Below are positions 7,610 to 15,967 of a stretch of DNA of 64,000 nt, piece after piece. The notes under the pieces are model-generated. The model was given only the letters and a program-made list of their open reading frames with translations. It was not told the origin of the DNA and did not search any database. The stretch is from an uncultured Phycisphaerales bacterium (GTDB taxonomy: Bacteria; Planctomycetota; Phycisphaerae; Phycisphaerales; SM1A02), in assembly GCA_905480395.1 (NCBI GenBank), contig CAJQQE010000033.1:32034-96033 (forward strand). The letters are read 5' to 3'. Position 1 is the stretch's first letter; each line of letters starts with the position of its first letter. The position numbers and the translations under genes are program-made.

Positions 7610-10063
7610 TCACATCGCGAATTCGGTGCCGCCATCCGCCTCAGCCTCCTCAAAGACCCGCTTGGCCCGAGTGAGTACGAGGTAGAGAAGCCCAACCAAG
7701 AGCAATGAGCCTGCGAGGGCCGCGCCGGCAATCATGGCGGTAAAGGTCAGCACCTCGGCCGAAACAGCGCCCCCGATCAGAGAGGCGTAGCCACCTTCCT
7801 GACTTCCCTTCTGTTGGCCGTTCAGGGAAGCTCGCGCCCCATCATCACGACGCGGCGCCTGCCGAGCAGATTCCGAGGCCATCGTCATCGCAACCGCATC
7901 AAGGGTTGGCGCGAGTAATCGTCGGTCCGCGCCGGTGAGCACCAGTCGAAGACGACCAGGCCCGTCGGATTCGAAGCTCAGATCATCGATCAACATGGAC
8001 GCGACGGCCGGCTCACCGCCCGAGGGTTCGATTCCTCGTGCCGCGAGACGCTTGGAGACGACCTGCACGAATGCCGGATCGGTCGCCAGTGCCTCATGCC
8101 ATTCGGTCCATGACTCTGACTTGGAGGTGGAAAGCGTTTTTCCGTCACGCGGCGTGGCCCGCAGTTCAACACTCGCCGCACCAGAGATCGGAACCAATTC
8201 CTGCACGCCGAACCAGCTTCCGACCGAACACAACACCGCCAGGATCATCACCCAGCCAGCGGTCGTCATCGATCTCGACCGAGCCCAGCGACGAATCATT
8301 TGTTGCTCGCTCTTGGATAAAAAATCCCGCACCTGTGAAAGTTCCTTGCGCTGCGACTCAAGCCGCTGCAACTCTTGGAAGGATGGATTGGATCCGCGCT
8401 CTCCCCCCTTTGAACGAATCGCTTTGCGAACCGCGAGGAGCCGAGACTTCCGAAGCTCTAGATGCCGAGCCGCGTCGCCGACTCGTTCGGCTTTGGCGCG
8501 GAGCCGTTTCGCCATCTCTTGGGCCTGACCCTTGTCATTGGTCATTGAAAGCGCCGTCTCCAGCTCGTCGCTTCGGCGTTCGGCGCGACGACATCGTTCC
8601 TTCACTGTTTCGTGTCGCTCTCGAGGCACGGACGGTCCATCGCTTGATTCTGCGTCGGCTTGAAGACGGGCAATCTCTGCAAGTAACGGAGCGGTCGCCT
8701 CCTGGATAGCGTTTTCAAGCGCCGATGCATCAAAACCGCCTCCGGATTCGAGTTCGTGAATTCGCGCTTCGAGGGGAGCTCGTGCTTCCGCGATGGCGGC
8801 CTCGAGAGACTCCGGATCCGCGCCTTCGGCCCGAGCCCGCTCGAGGGCGGAATCTAACTCGGCAATTTTCGCTTCAAACGTGTCGCGGATTTTTGCCACT
8901 GCGTTGGTCGCGTCGGCGCCGTCATCAGTCAACCTTGATTCGAGTCTTTCAATCGTCTCCTGCTGCTGAGCCAGCAAGGCGATGGCGGCGGTTCCCCGTT
9001 CAAGCCGCGGCGCCTGTTCTGAGATTGCCTGGGCAAGCTCGGTGAGCTTCTCGCCCGCCAGTTGAAGTTGTCGCTGGTCCTCGGCGATCGTCGCTTCAAG
9101 CGTTTCCACGTTCCCGCGGGCCATGGCGAGCTCTGATTCGATTTCCACGGTCCGGCTGGTCGCTTCGCCAAGCGATGCCTCTGCACTCGCGTTGGCGGCA
9201 TCAAGTTCCGTACATCTCGACTCAAGCTGGGACACCGTCTCCAACAGTTTCACCTGGTCCGCCTCAGCCGTCGCACCAATCATTCGAAGCGATTCCAGTT
9301 CGCCGCGGGAAGCCGCTAGCTCGGCCTGAGCGGATTCAAGGTCACCACCCACCGACTCCAATGCACTGCGATGCCGTTCGATCGTCTCTTCGGCCGTGTT
9401 CATCGCCTGTTGATGAGAGGCACCCTGCGCCTCGAATGATTCCGTGAGCTGACGATACGCTTCTTCCAGTTCATCGAGCCTCGCAATAGCGGCTTCCGCC
9501 GCCGTCGATCGATCGACGAACGCGTTCTCCCGAACTTCGATCTCGTCGCGAAGAGCGTCGAGCGCTCCACGCTCTTCCGTGATCGTCTGCTCGCGGTCCG
9601 CGATTTCCGTGGCCAAAGCATCTAAAGCCGAACGGTCGGTCGCCACTTCGGCGCGTGCCGTTTCAATATCTCGCTTTGAATTCTCGATCTCTTTCGCACT
9701 CTCTAAGCAGCGCGTCTCTCGCTCTTCAAGAGTCGTTCGGAGACCGTCGATCTCCACCTGCTCCTCACTCAAGGAAGACCGCGCCGCGTCGAGCGCCGCC
9801 GCAGCCTCTTCGACCTCACAACGGCGGGCCTCAAACGCATTCTCGGCGTCATCCACTCTTCGCTGTCGTTCGGCGAGATCTTCGAACTCAGTCTCTTGGC
9901 GACTCTGGACATCCCGAATCCTCGTGAGATGACGTTCCACGTCCTCGATCAACGAAAGCACGTCCCCACTCGCAGAACGCGGCGGAGCCGAGGCTTCGGA
10001 CGACAAAGACTTACCAGTGTCAGGATCTTGGGAGATATTCTGTTCGGTTTGATCGTGTTCCAT
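7610..10063 (-). CDS. Large coiled-coil protein with two C-terminal membrane segments
   Basis: An 817-residue protein. From about residue 30 to 530 it is nearly continuous heptad-like coiled coil rich in Glu, Ala, Arg and Leu, interrupted by short breaks. A basic stretch follows (RRAERRSDELE and on), then a membrane helix (GWVMILAVLCSVGSWFGV), an outside domain of about 140 residues, and a second membrane helix near the end (AGSLLLVGLLYLVL) before a short acidic tail. Two membrane spans around a folded external domain, with a coiled coil in the cytoplasm, recall Wzz/BY-kinase-like or envelope scaffolding proteins, but no family motif is certain. The ATG at 10063 (MEHDQTEQ) is preferred over an upstream extension. 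It is transcribed away from mqnE. Confidence 0.7.
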   Translation of the reverse strand: MEHDQTEQNISQDPDTGKSLSSEASAPPRSASGDVLSLIEDVERHLTRIRDVQSRQETEFEDLAERQRRVDDAENAFEARRCEVEEAAAALDAARSSLSEEQVEIDGLRTTLEERETRCLESAKEIENSKRDIETARAEVATDRSALDALATEIADREQTITEERGALDALRDEIEVRENAFVDRSTAAEAAIARLDELEEAYRQLTESFEAQGASHQQAMNTAEETIERHRSALESVGGDLESAQAELAASRGELESLRMIGATAEADQVKLLETVSQLESRCTELDAANASAEASLGEATSRTVEIESELAMARGNVETLEATIAEDQRQLQLAGEKLTELAQAISEQAPRLERGTAAIALLAQQQETIERLESRLTDDGADATNAVAKIRDTFEAKIAELDSALERARAEGADPESLEAAIAEARAPLEARIHELESGGGFDASALENAIQEATAPLLAEIARLQADAESSDGPSVPRERHETVKERCRRAERRSDELETALSMTNDKGQAQEMAKRLRAKAERVGDAARHLELRKSRLLAVRKAIRSKGGERGSNPSFQELQRLESQRKELSQVRDFLSKSEQQMIRRWARSRSMTTAGWVMILAVLCSVGSWFGVQELVPISGAASVELRATPRDGKTLSTSKSESWTEWHEALATDPAFVQVVSKRLAARGIEPSGGEPAVASMLIDDLSFESDGPGRLRLVLTGADRRLLAPTLDAVAMTMASESARQAPRRDDGARASLNGQQKGSQEGGYASLIGGAVSAEVLTFTAMIAGAALAGSLLLVGLLYLVLTRAKRVFEEAEADGGTEFAM

Positions 10064-10146
10064 GCTGTTGTTCCACGCTTCCTCAACGACTCGGACCGAC
10101 CGGCAGCAACCATCGCCGGTCAAATTGAAAATTTTCCGTATGCGAT

Positions 10147-10171
10147 AAAAATCGGCCTTTTGGAGGGCCGA
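10147..10171 (-). terminator. Terminator-like hairpin in the leader of the coiled-coil gene
   Basis: Read on the minus strand, TCGGCC and GGCCGA form a 6-bp stem around an 8-base loop and are followed by five T's. It lies about 85 bases upstream of the ATG at 10063, so it would act as a leader attenuator or stop an antisense transcript of the mqnE promoter region. Only the shape supports this. Confidence 0.35.
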
Positions 10172-10332
10172 CTGGAGCACTCCTTCCGAAGGAACGGACC
10201 AGAGAGCCTCGAAGGGGACTCACAATCGCGCCATGAGGTCCGAAAACCTATTCGAATCCGAAATACCCGCGTGATCGAACCATGTCTTGGTCCTCTCAGA
10301 TGACCGTTCCGTTCTGCCTACAATGCCTCTCT

Positions 10333-11640
10333 ATGATCAACGACGTCGCCAACACGGTCGCCCCGATCCGCTTCTTCGACCCTGCACTCCAGGCGATCGG
10401 TGAGAAAGTGATTGAGGGAAGCAGGCTCTCCCTCGAGGAGGGCGCGGTCCTCTACGAGACTCGCGATGTTCACGGTGTCTGTCGGCTTGCGGATCTCGTA
10501 CGGCGCCGTATGCATGGACGGGTCGCGTACTACAACGTGAACCGCCACATCAACTACTCGAACATCTGTGCCCTGAGTTGTTCTTTCTGCGCCTTCCATC
10601 GAAAGAAGGATCAAGACGGCGCGTATGAGATGTCCGTGGAACAGGTCACTCAAGAGGCCATCAAAGCAGAAGAAGCCGGGGCAACCGAACTCCACATCGT
10701 TGGTGGTCTGCATCCTTGGCTCGATTTTTCGTACTACACCTCGATGCTCTCTTCAATTCGCGAAGCGGCACCCTCGCTCCATCTAAAATCCTTCACGGCC
10801 GTGGAGATCGTCCACCTCCAACGAATCTCCAAGCGCGGCAAGGAGGGATACGAAGGAATGAAATCGGTCCTTCGAGATCTTCGCGACGCGGGACTTGGTT
10901 CGCTCCCGGGGGGCGGCGCCGAGGTGTTCGACGACCGGGCGCACGACACGGCTTTCAAAGGCAAAATCCGTGGCGACCAATGGCTCGATGTCCATCGGGC
11001 CGCGCACGAGGTAGGCCTCAATACCAACGCCACCATGTTGTACGGGCACGTCGAGGGGCGTCCTGAACGCCTCGTTCACATGGACCTCTTACGCAAGCAG
11101 CAAGATGTGACACTCCAGAACTGGGCCGCCACGCAGGGGATTTCCACTCCGGGCAGCCCCGAGCAGGTGACGCTCACTGGACCGGCGGAGTCCTACCCGA
11201 ATCATCGGCTTCCCATGCCTGGCCAGGCCGGACTTGAAACCGGGTACTTCCAGACCATCATTCCGCTTCCCTTCTTCCCTGACGGCAGCGGACTGGAACA
11301 ACTCCCCGGTCCGTCAGGCCTCGAGAATCTCCGAACCCTCGCCATCGCACGGCTCATGCTCGACAATATTCCGCATGCCAAGGCATTCTGGATCATGCAG
11401 ACGCTTGGCATGGCTCAGTTAATGCTCGACGCCGGCGCCAACGACCTTGACGGGACGGTCGTCTGGTACGACATCACTCACCTCGAAGGCGCCACCACCC
11501 ATCAGGAGACGACCACCAACGATCTCCGACGGGCCGCGGAGGAAGCCGGATACGAGGCCGTCGAACGCGATACGTTGTATCGACGGGTGAATCGAAATGG
11601 TTCGAAGTGGTCGCTGGCCCCGGAAGTCGCCCTCCGCTGA
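10333..11640 (+). CDS. mqnE: Aminofutalosine synthase MqnE (radical SAM)
   Basis: MqnE joins 3-[(1-carboxyvinyl)oxy]benzoate to the SAM-derived adenosyl radical to make 6-amino-6-deoxyfutalosine, the second step of the futalosine menaquinone pathway. The radical-SAM cluster motif is CALSCSFC (Cys79, 83 and 86 from this start). ELHIVGGLHP and the TMLYGHVE block are diagnostic of MqnE rather than MqnC. The protein is 435 residues, longer than the roughly 370-390 usual for the family, because about 43 residues are inserted between RKQQD and TGYFQT (11107-11235). In-frame ATGs at 10282 and 10303 give longer forms; 10333 is chosen because the family core begins soon after. No other mqn gene is in the window. 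It converges on murJ 18 bases downstream. Confidence 0.93.
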   Translation: MINDVANTVAPIRFFDPALQAIGEKVIEGSRLSLEEGAVLYETRDVHGVCRLADLVRRRMHGRVAYYNVNRHINYSNICALSCSFCAFHRKKDQDGAYEMSVEQVTQEAIKAEEAGATELHIVGGLHPWLDFSYYTSMLSSIREAAPSLHLKSFTAVEIVHLQRISKRGKEGYEGMKSVLRDLRDAGLGSLPGGGAEVFDDRAHDTAFKGKIRGDQWLDVHRAAHEVGLNTNATMLYGHVEGRPERLVHMDLLRKQQDVTLQNWAATQGISTPGSPEQVTLTGPAESYPNHRLPMPGQAGLETGYFQTIIPLPFFPDGSGLEQLPGPSGLENLRTLAIARLMLDNIPHAKAFWIMQTLGMAQLMLDAGANDLDGTVVWYDITHLEGATTHQETTTNDLRRAAEEAGYEAVERDTLYRRVNRNGSKWSLAPEVALR

Positions 11641-11658
11641 CCAGAATCGATTCCAACC

Positions 11659-13284
11659 TCACTCAACGGCGACATCCCGACCCAAGGCCCAACCAATCTC
11701 TGGCATTCCAAACGCCTTGGCAGTGGCGAGAAACACCACCGCACCAACCACGGCGAGGCTGGAAAGTTGGACGAGTGCCGAGATCCAGCCGCCAGAGATC
11801 GCTTCAAACGGAATCGTGTTCATCGAGACCACGACCGCGGCAAGCATCGCCGCCGTGCAAACCACCGTCTTGAGCACGCTCCCCACCACCAGACGATCCG
11901 CCAGCTTCCCCGAACGCGAGGCGAGCACCCGACCAAGGATGACCGATTGGATCATCGCGCAGATCGCAGTACTCCACGCCAGCCCCGCCACGCCAAGCGG
12001 CGTCGTAAAAACAAGGGTTAGGTTCAGCGCGAGATTGAGCATGACCATTCCGATGGCGATTCGGACCGGGGTCATTGGCTCGCGGCGAGCGTAGAAAGCC
12101 CGCACCAGAATGTGATTGATCGAGTAACTCCAGATCGCCACGGCGTACCCGAGTAATACGAACGCCACGAGTTCAACGTCCTTGGCATCAAACGCCATCC
12201 CTTCGTAGACCACCGCCACAAAGGGCCGACGGACCACGGCGATGCCCAGGCTGGCGGGTAGCCCGATGAACATCGCAAGTCGAAGGCCACGACGAAGGGT
12301 TGCGGCAAAACGCGACGGGTCATCTTTCTCTCTGGACAGTTGCGGAAAAATCGCGGTCGCGACCGCGATGCCAAAGACTCCGAGCGGAAACTCATAAAGT
12401 CGCTGGGCATAGCCGAGCGTGGCCATCGCAGTATCTTGAAGCGGATACGGATATCCCAGAATCGTCGGCCCCACGATCGTCGGCCAACTGGCGATGAGCC
12501 CGTCGAGGAACGTATTGAGCTGCAACACGCCCAAACCGAGGATCATCGGGAGCGCCTGGAAGACCACACGGTGAAAACTCAACCGCGCCCGCCGCTCCGC
12601 CTGTCGAGACGCGATCACGCTGGCGTCGGAAGGAGGCGTGGTCCGTCGCACCTCCCAGAGCGTCCAGATCGCCTGAGCAACCCCCGCAAAGACCACACCC
12701 CACCCGACGATGCCGATCGTCGAACCATCGACCGTCCCATCGCCCATCCACCACGCGATGAGTACGGCGATCACCAAAGACAGATTGAGAAGGATCGGCG
12801 CCGCCGCTGCTGGTGCGAAACGGCCGCGAACTTGTAAGACCGCACCAGCCACCGCGGTCAGACACACCAGCGGCATGTACGGAAGCGTGATCGCGAGAAG
12901 CCCAAGGCCGAGATCCCCGTCCTCGGCAGGAATGATGGCGATGATCAATTCGCCGATCACCACCAGCGCGGAAAGAAACAACCCGACTCGGGCCAAGATC
13001 ATCGCGGCCAATCGGGAGGCCGCTCGGGGATCCTTCTCTTCGAGGCGAGTCTGCTCCGGCACCAAGGCGGCAGTCAACGCACCCTCTCCGAAGAGGCGAC
13101 GAAAGAGGTTCGGAACCAGAAATGCGAAACCAAAAGCACTTGCGGCGTCAGAGACGCCGATGAGTCGGCCGAAACAAGCCTCTCGTGCGAGCCCTCCGAA
13201 ACGACTAAAAACGGTGAGAATGGTGACGGTGATCGCGTGCCGCTCGAATCCGCGAGCCGCTGGCTTCGGGGCCGAGTCAGCCAT
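11659..13284 (-). CDS. murJ: Lipid II flippase MurJ
   Basis: MurJ moves the lipid-linked peptidoglycan precursor across the inner membrane. The 541-residue protein shows the MOP/MVF pattern of about 14 membrane helices and family motifs: SRFGGLAREACFGRLIG near the N-terminus, FLVPNLFRRLFGEGA with its basic charge, VPEQTR, and later LYEFPLGVFGIAVATAIFP with SREKDD. The start at 13284 is supported by an 8-base overlap with the stop of the upstream lipoprotein gene. It is the last gene of a coupled parA / VanZ-like / lipoprotein / murJ operon. Presence of MurJ supports a peptidoglycan wall. Confidence 0.95.
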   Translation of the reverse strand: MADSAPKPAARGFERHAITVTILTVFSRFGGLAREACFGRLIGVSDAASAFGFAFLVPNLFRRLFGEGALTAALVPEQTRLEEKDPRAASRLAAMILARVGLFLSALVVIGELIIAIIPAEDGDLGLGLLAITLPYMPLVCLTAVAGAVLQVRGRFAPAAAAPILLNLSLVIAVLIAWWMGDGTVDGSTIGIVGWGVVFAGVAQAIWTLWEVRRTTPPSDASVIASRQAERRARLSFHRVVFQALPMILGLGVLQLNTFLDGLIASWPTIVGPTILGYPYPLQDTAMATLGYAQRLYEFPLGVFGIAVATAIFPQLSREKDDPSRFAATLRRGLRLAMFIGLPASLGIAVVRRPFVAVVYEGMAFDAKDVELVAFVLLGYAVAIWSYSINHILVRAFYARREPMTPVRIAIGMVMLNLALNLTLVFTTPLGVAGLAWSTAICAMIQSVILGRVLASRSGKLADRLVVGSVLKTVVCTAAMLAAVVVSMNTIPFEAISGGWISALVQLSSLAVVGAVVFLATAKAFGMPEIGWALGRDVAVE

Positions 13285-13753
13285 CGAGATCGGACTCGGC
13301 GGAAGTTGCCGTCGGGCCAGAAACTTCCGATGCCCCACGGTCACTTTCGATTGGCACCAGGCGATAGGCGATTCGACTCATCGCTGGATCAAGTTCATTT
13401 CGAACCACCCGAACCTGACACCGTCGACCGCGCTTCGTGAAAAAACAGACCGCGGTCGATCCGGTGGCAGTCGGCCCCAGAGATACCCAGCCACCATTCT
13501 GGAATCTGGTCTCCAGCGCTTCGAGCCGTCGGCTCGGATCGTCCACGGTGCCTGCAAAGACCGTGTTCAGTCGAACCAGCCGTCCACCCTCGCGCTCCAC
13601 ATCAGTGGTGACCCTCGCCACCGTGTCCGAAGGCACTGGGAGGTCGCTGTCGAGCACAAATGCTTTCGGGGTCGAACATCCCATGGGCACGAGACTCAGC
13701 ACCGCGAATACCGCGATGAGGTGGAACGAGGATCGAAGCGGTGAAAGGTTCAT
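13277..13753 (-). CDS. Lipoprotein of unknown function in the murJ operon
   Basis: A 158-residue predicted lipoprotein. The signal HLIAVFAVLSLVPMGC ends in a lipobox-like MGC with Cys25. The mature part (about 130 residues) contains the segment RLVRLNTVFAGTVDDPS and a Cys pair in CFFTKRGRRC; I do not recognise a family. The start overlaps the stop of the VanZ-like gene (ATGA), and its own stop overlaps the murJ start by 8 bases, so the three are almost certainly translated together. Role near MurJ is unknown. Confidence 0.7.
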   Translation of the reverse strand: MNLSPLRSSFHLIAVFAVLSLVPMGCSTPKAFVLDSDLPVPSDTVARVTTDVEREGGRLVRLNTVFAGTVDDPSRRLEALETRFQNGGWVSLGPTATGSTAVCFFTKRGRRCQVRVVRNELDPAMSRIAYRLVPIESDRGASEVSGPTATSAESDLDG

Positions 13754-14919
13754 GCGTCTGCATGTTCCTCGCTGTGGGACTTCTCTGCAATGCCCGCCGG
13801 CTGAGGATCCAAAATGAACTCCTCGCCGCATTCTGGGCATCGCCCCTCACCGGCCTCCGCAGGCAGACCGCGGAGATCATGGCGACATCGGAGGCACTCC
13901 ACCCCGTATCGCCACGCAATCAATGCCAGCCGCCTTCGTGATCGGTACACCACGAACGCACCGACGAGCCCAAGAATCGTGGCGTCAATCATCATTTCGA
14001 AATTCAGGCCCAGTGCGTCGTATCGTCGCAAAGCACCGCCGAGCCATTCGACCGACGAGGACAGTCTCAGCGCCACGAAGTACATGCCTGCGATCGCTGC
14101 CGCCGTTGCGATCGACCATCCGGTCGCGATGAAAGCCGCCCGCCGGGCTGGGATCTCTCGATCCACCACCGAGACTTCGGGCGTGCCACAGCAGGAACAC
14201 GGATCACCGGGATCGGCCACCAGACAATAGAGGCAACGCGACTCGCGTTGGATCCGCGCCCAGGCATGACGACGTCCCGCCTCGAGGGCCGCGATGAGCC
14301 CCGCGATCGCCCCAGCGGCGGCACCGACCACCACCAACGTCACTGGCCCAACCACCGGGTTACGGCCCACCACCGCGAGAAATGTGCCACCGATCATCGC
14401 GCCCAGCACCGTCGCGACACCAAGATGAAGCCAGTTGGTTCCGGTCGCGACCAGCAGACGCAGCCCCGACATCGCTCGTTGTTGTTGCGACTTGAACCAC
14501 TCAGGGCCGGTTCGAGAGGGGCTCAAGGCGGCAACCCACGCCGCCGCGACCAGAATCCCGCAAGCATCCGCCACCAGATCAAGGCGGTCAAAGGTCCGGC
14601 CGATCCCCGGAATCTCCTGCGTCACCTCATCAAAGACGGCAAGCCCCATCATCACGATGATCGCCATCCCATTTGTCGAGGCGATCCCGGAGATCCGCAG
14701 CATGACCGTGACCACAGCGAAGGCGAGGAAGTGGAGGATCTTGTCAGGACCGTCGCCCGGAACCCCGATGGCCAGCTTCGGATAGTGCGTGCCAGCCAGC
14801 AGGACCAATATCGAGAGGATGGCCATGCCACGCCGCCACCGCAGTGACCACCATCCCGGCGAGCCCTGCGGCATCGGTCTCATGTGGCGTGAATCGTGAG
14901 ATGGCGACTCGGGTCTCAT
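13750..14919 (-). CDS. VanZ-like membrane protein with C-terminal zinc-ribbon motifs
   Basis: A 389-residue membrane protein. Residues about 30-140 match the VanZ-like pattern: a helix, then DKILHFLAFAVVTV, and FDEVTQEIPGIGRTFDRLDLVADACG, the acidic/Arg signature of the family. Several further helices follow. Two Cys groups are present: CLYCLVADPGDPCSCCG in the middle and CLRCRHDLRGLPAEAGEGRC-then-CGEE near the C-terminus, the latter typical of a zinc ribbon. VanZ proteins are linked to glycopeptide resistance and envelope traits, but the biochemical role is unclear. Its ATG overlaps the parA stop and its stop overlaps the lipoprotein ATG, each by 4 bases. Confidence 0.75.
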   Translation of the reverse strand: MRPESPSHDSRHMRPMPQGSPGWWSLRWRRGMAILSILVLLAGTHYPKLAIGVPGDGPDKILHFLAFAVVTVMLRISGIASTNGMAIIVMMGLAVFDEVTQEIPGIGRTFDRLDLVADACGILVAAAWVAALSPSRTGPEWFKSQQQRAMSGLRLLVATGTNWLHLGVATVLGAMIGGTFLAVVGRNPVVGPVTLVVVGAAAGAIAGLIAALEAGRRHAWARIQRESRCLYCLVADPGDPCSCCGTPEVSVVDREIPARRAAFIATGWSIATAAAIAGMYFVALRLSSSVEWLGGALRRYDALGLNFEMMIDATILGLVGAFVVYRSRRRLALIAWRYGVECLRCRHDLRGLPAEAGEGRCPECGEEFILDPQPAGIAEKSHSEEHADA

Positions 14920-15875
14920 GAATCAGGGTCTGAAGATCTGGGTTCGGCGGTCGCCTGACCCGCCACCGAAGCATCGGCACTCGGTGGCGTCGCCTCTGGA
15001 CCCGTCTTCGTCTCCACCGTCGAATCATCCGCCCCGCGTTCCCAGCTTGCAATGAATCGCTGGGCGAGTTTTCGATAGTCGATGGCACCGGGACACCACG
15101 GTGCGTAGTCGAAAATTGACTGACCGAAACTCGGCGCCTCCGCGAGTTTGATGTTCCGGCGAATGGCGGGCCGCAAGACCGTCGCGCCATCCCAGGGAAG
15201 GCCGCTTCCCTTCGCTTCGGCAAGGAACGAGTCAATCTCGCCGACCACTTCCCGGCCATGCATGCTCTGGGTCTCGTGCATGCAGAGAACAATGCCGCCG
15301 ACCTTGAGTTTTGGGTTCACCTGTGCCGAGACCAATCGCACCGTTTCGAGGAGTTTCCCAACTCCTTGAAGGGCTAGGAAATGCGCTTGCATCGGAATGA
15401 CCACCTCATCCACCGCCGCCAGCGCATTGAGCGTCAGAAGTCCGAGGCTCGGCGGGCAATCCAGAATGATGTAATCGAAGCGATCGAGAAGTGGCTCCAA
15501 TCGGCGTCGAAGAAGATCATTCCGCTCGGGGAGGCTTGCAAGCTCGGATTCCGCCGCCGCAAGATCGACGGACGCGGGGATGATCCAGAGTTTCTCGCGA
15601 ACCTGAACCAGGGCATCCTCAATGTCGGCCTCCGGATCGACCAACAAGTCGTAGACCGTGGTTCCAACCGTCTCGCCGTCGACACCGACATGCAGCGAGA
15701 GATGAGCCTGTGGATCGAGATCGATCGCGAGTACCCGTCGACCTTCTTCCGCGATCCCCGCGGCCAAATTACAGCTTGTCGTGGTCTTCCCCACTCCACC
15801 TTTCTGATTCAATAACGCGGTCCGTCGCGGGCGACGAGACGTGGATACAGGGTGGACGTCGGTGGAGTCGAGCAT
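14916..15875 (-). CDS. parA: ParA/Soj-family ATPase, first gene of the murJ operon
   Basis: A deviant Walker A ATPase of the ParA/Soj group. The P loop is NQKGGVGKTTTSCNLA with the signature lysine, switch I is IDLDPQAHLS, and Walker B is DYIILDCPPSLG. The block ALQGVGKLLET and the later RRNIKLAEAPSFGQSIFDYAP are typical of chromosomal ParA/Soj proteins. A Ser/Thr/Pro-rich tail of about 35 residues follows. No parB gene or obvious parS site is seen next to it, which is unusual for a chromosomal parA, and it is instead coupled to VanZ-like, lipoprotein and murJ genes. It may therefore place an envelope complex rather than chromosomes (inference). ATG 15875 is chosen over an upstream TTG at 15947. 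Confidence 0.85.
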   Translation of the reverse strand: MLDSTDVHPVSTSRRPRRTALLNQKGGVGKTTTSCNLAAGIAEEGRRVLAIDLDPQAHLSLHVGVDGETVGTTVYDLLVDPEADIEDALVQVREKLWIIPASVDLAAAESELASLPERNDLLRRRLEPLLDRFDYIILDCPPSLGLLTLNALAAVDEVVIPMQAHFLALQGVGKLLETVRLVSAQVNPKLKVGGIVLCMHETQSMHGREVVGEIDSFLAEAKGSGLPWDGATVLRPAIRRNIKLAEAPSFGQSIFDYAPWCPGAIDYRKLAQRFIASWERGADDSTVETKTGPEATPPSADASVAGQATAEPRSSDPDS

Positions 15876-15967
15876 TGGTCCGAGTGTATCCGCAGGCCAC
15901 CGAAAAGGCGGATCGACATCCGTGGTTTCGGGATCGTCGAGCCCCAAGAGCCCTGTTTTTCGGCGGC

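Noticed and set aside
12710..13744. 344-codon plus-strand open frame opposite murJ
   Set aside because: Antisense shadow of a conserved flippase gene in high-GC DNA; no ribosome-binding site.
14916..15875. Complete ParAB partition system
   Set aside because: Only parA is present; no ParB-like HTH gene and no clear parS inverted repeat nearby.
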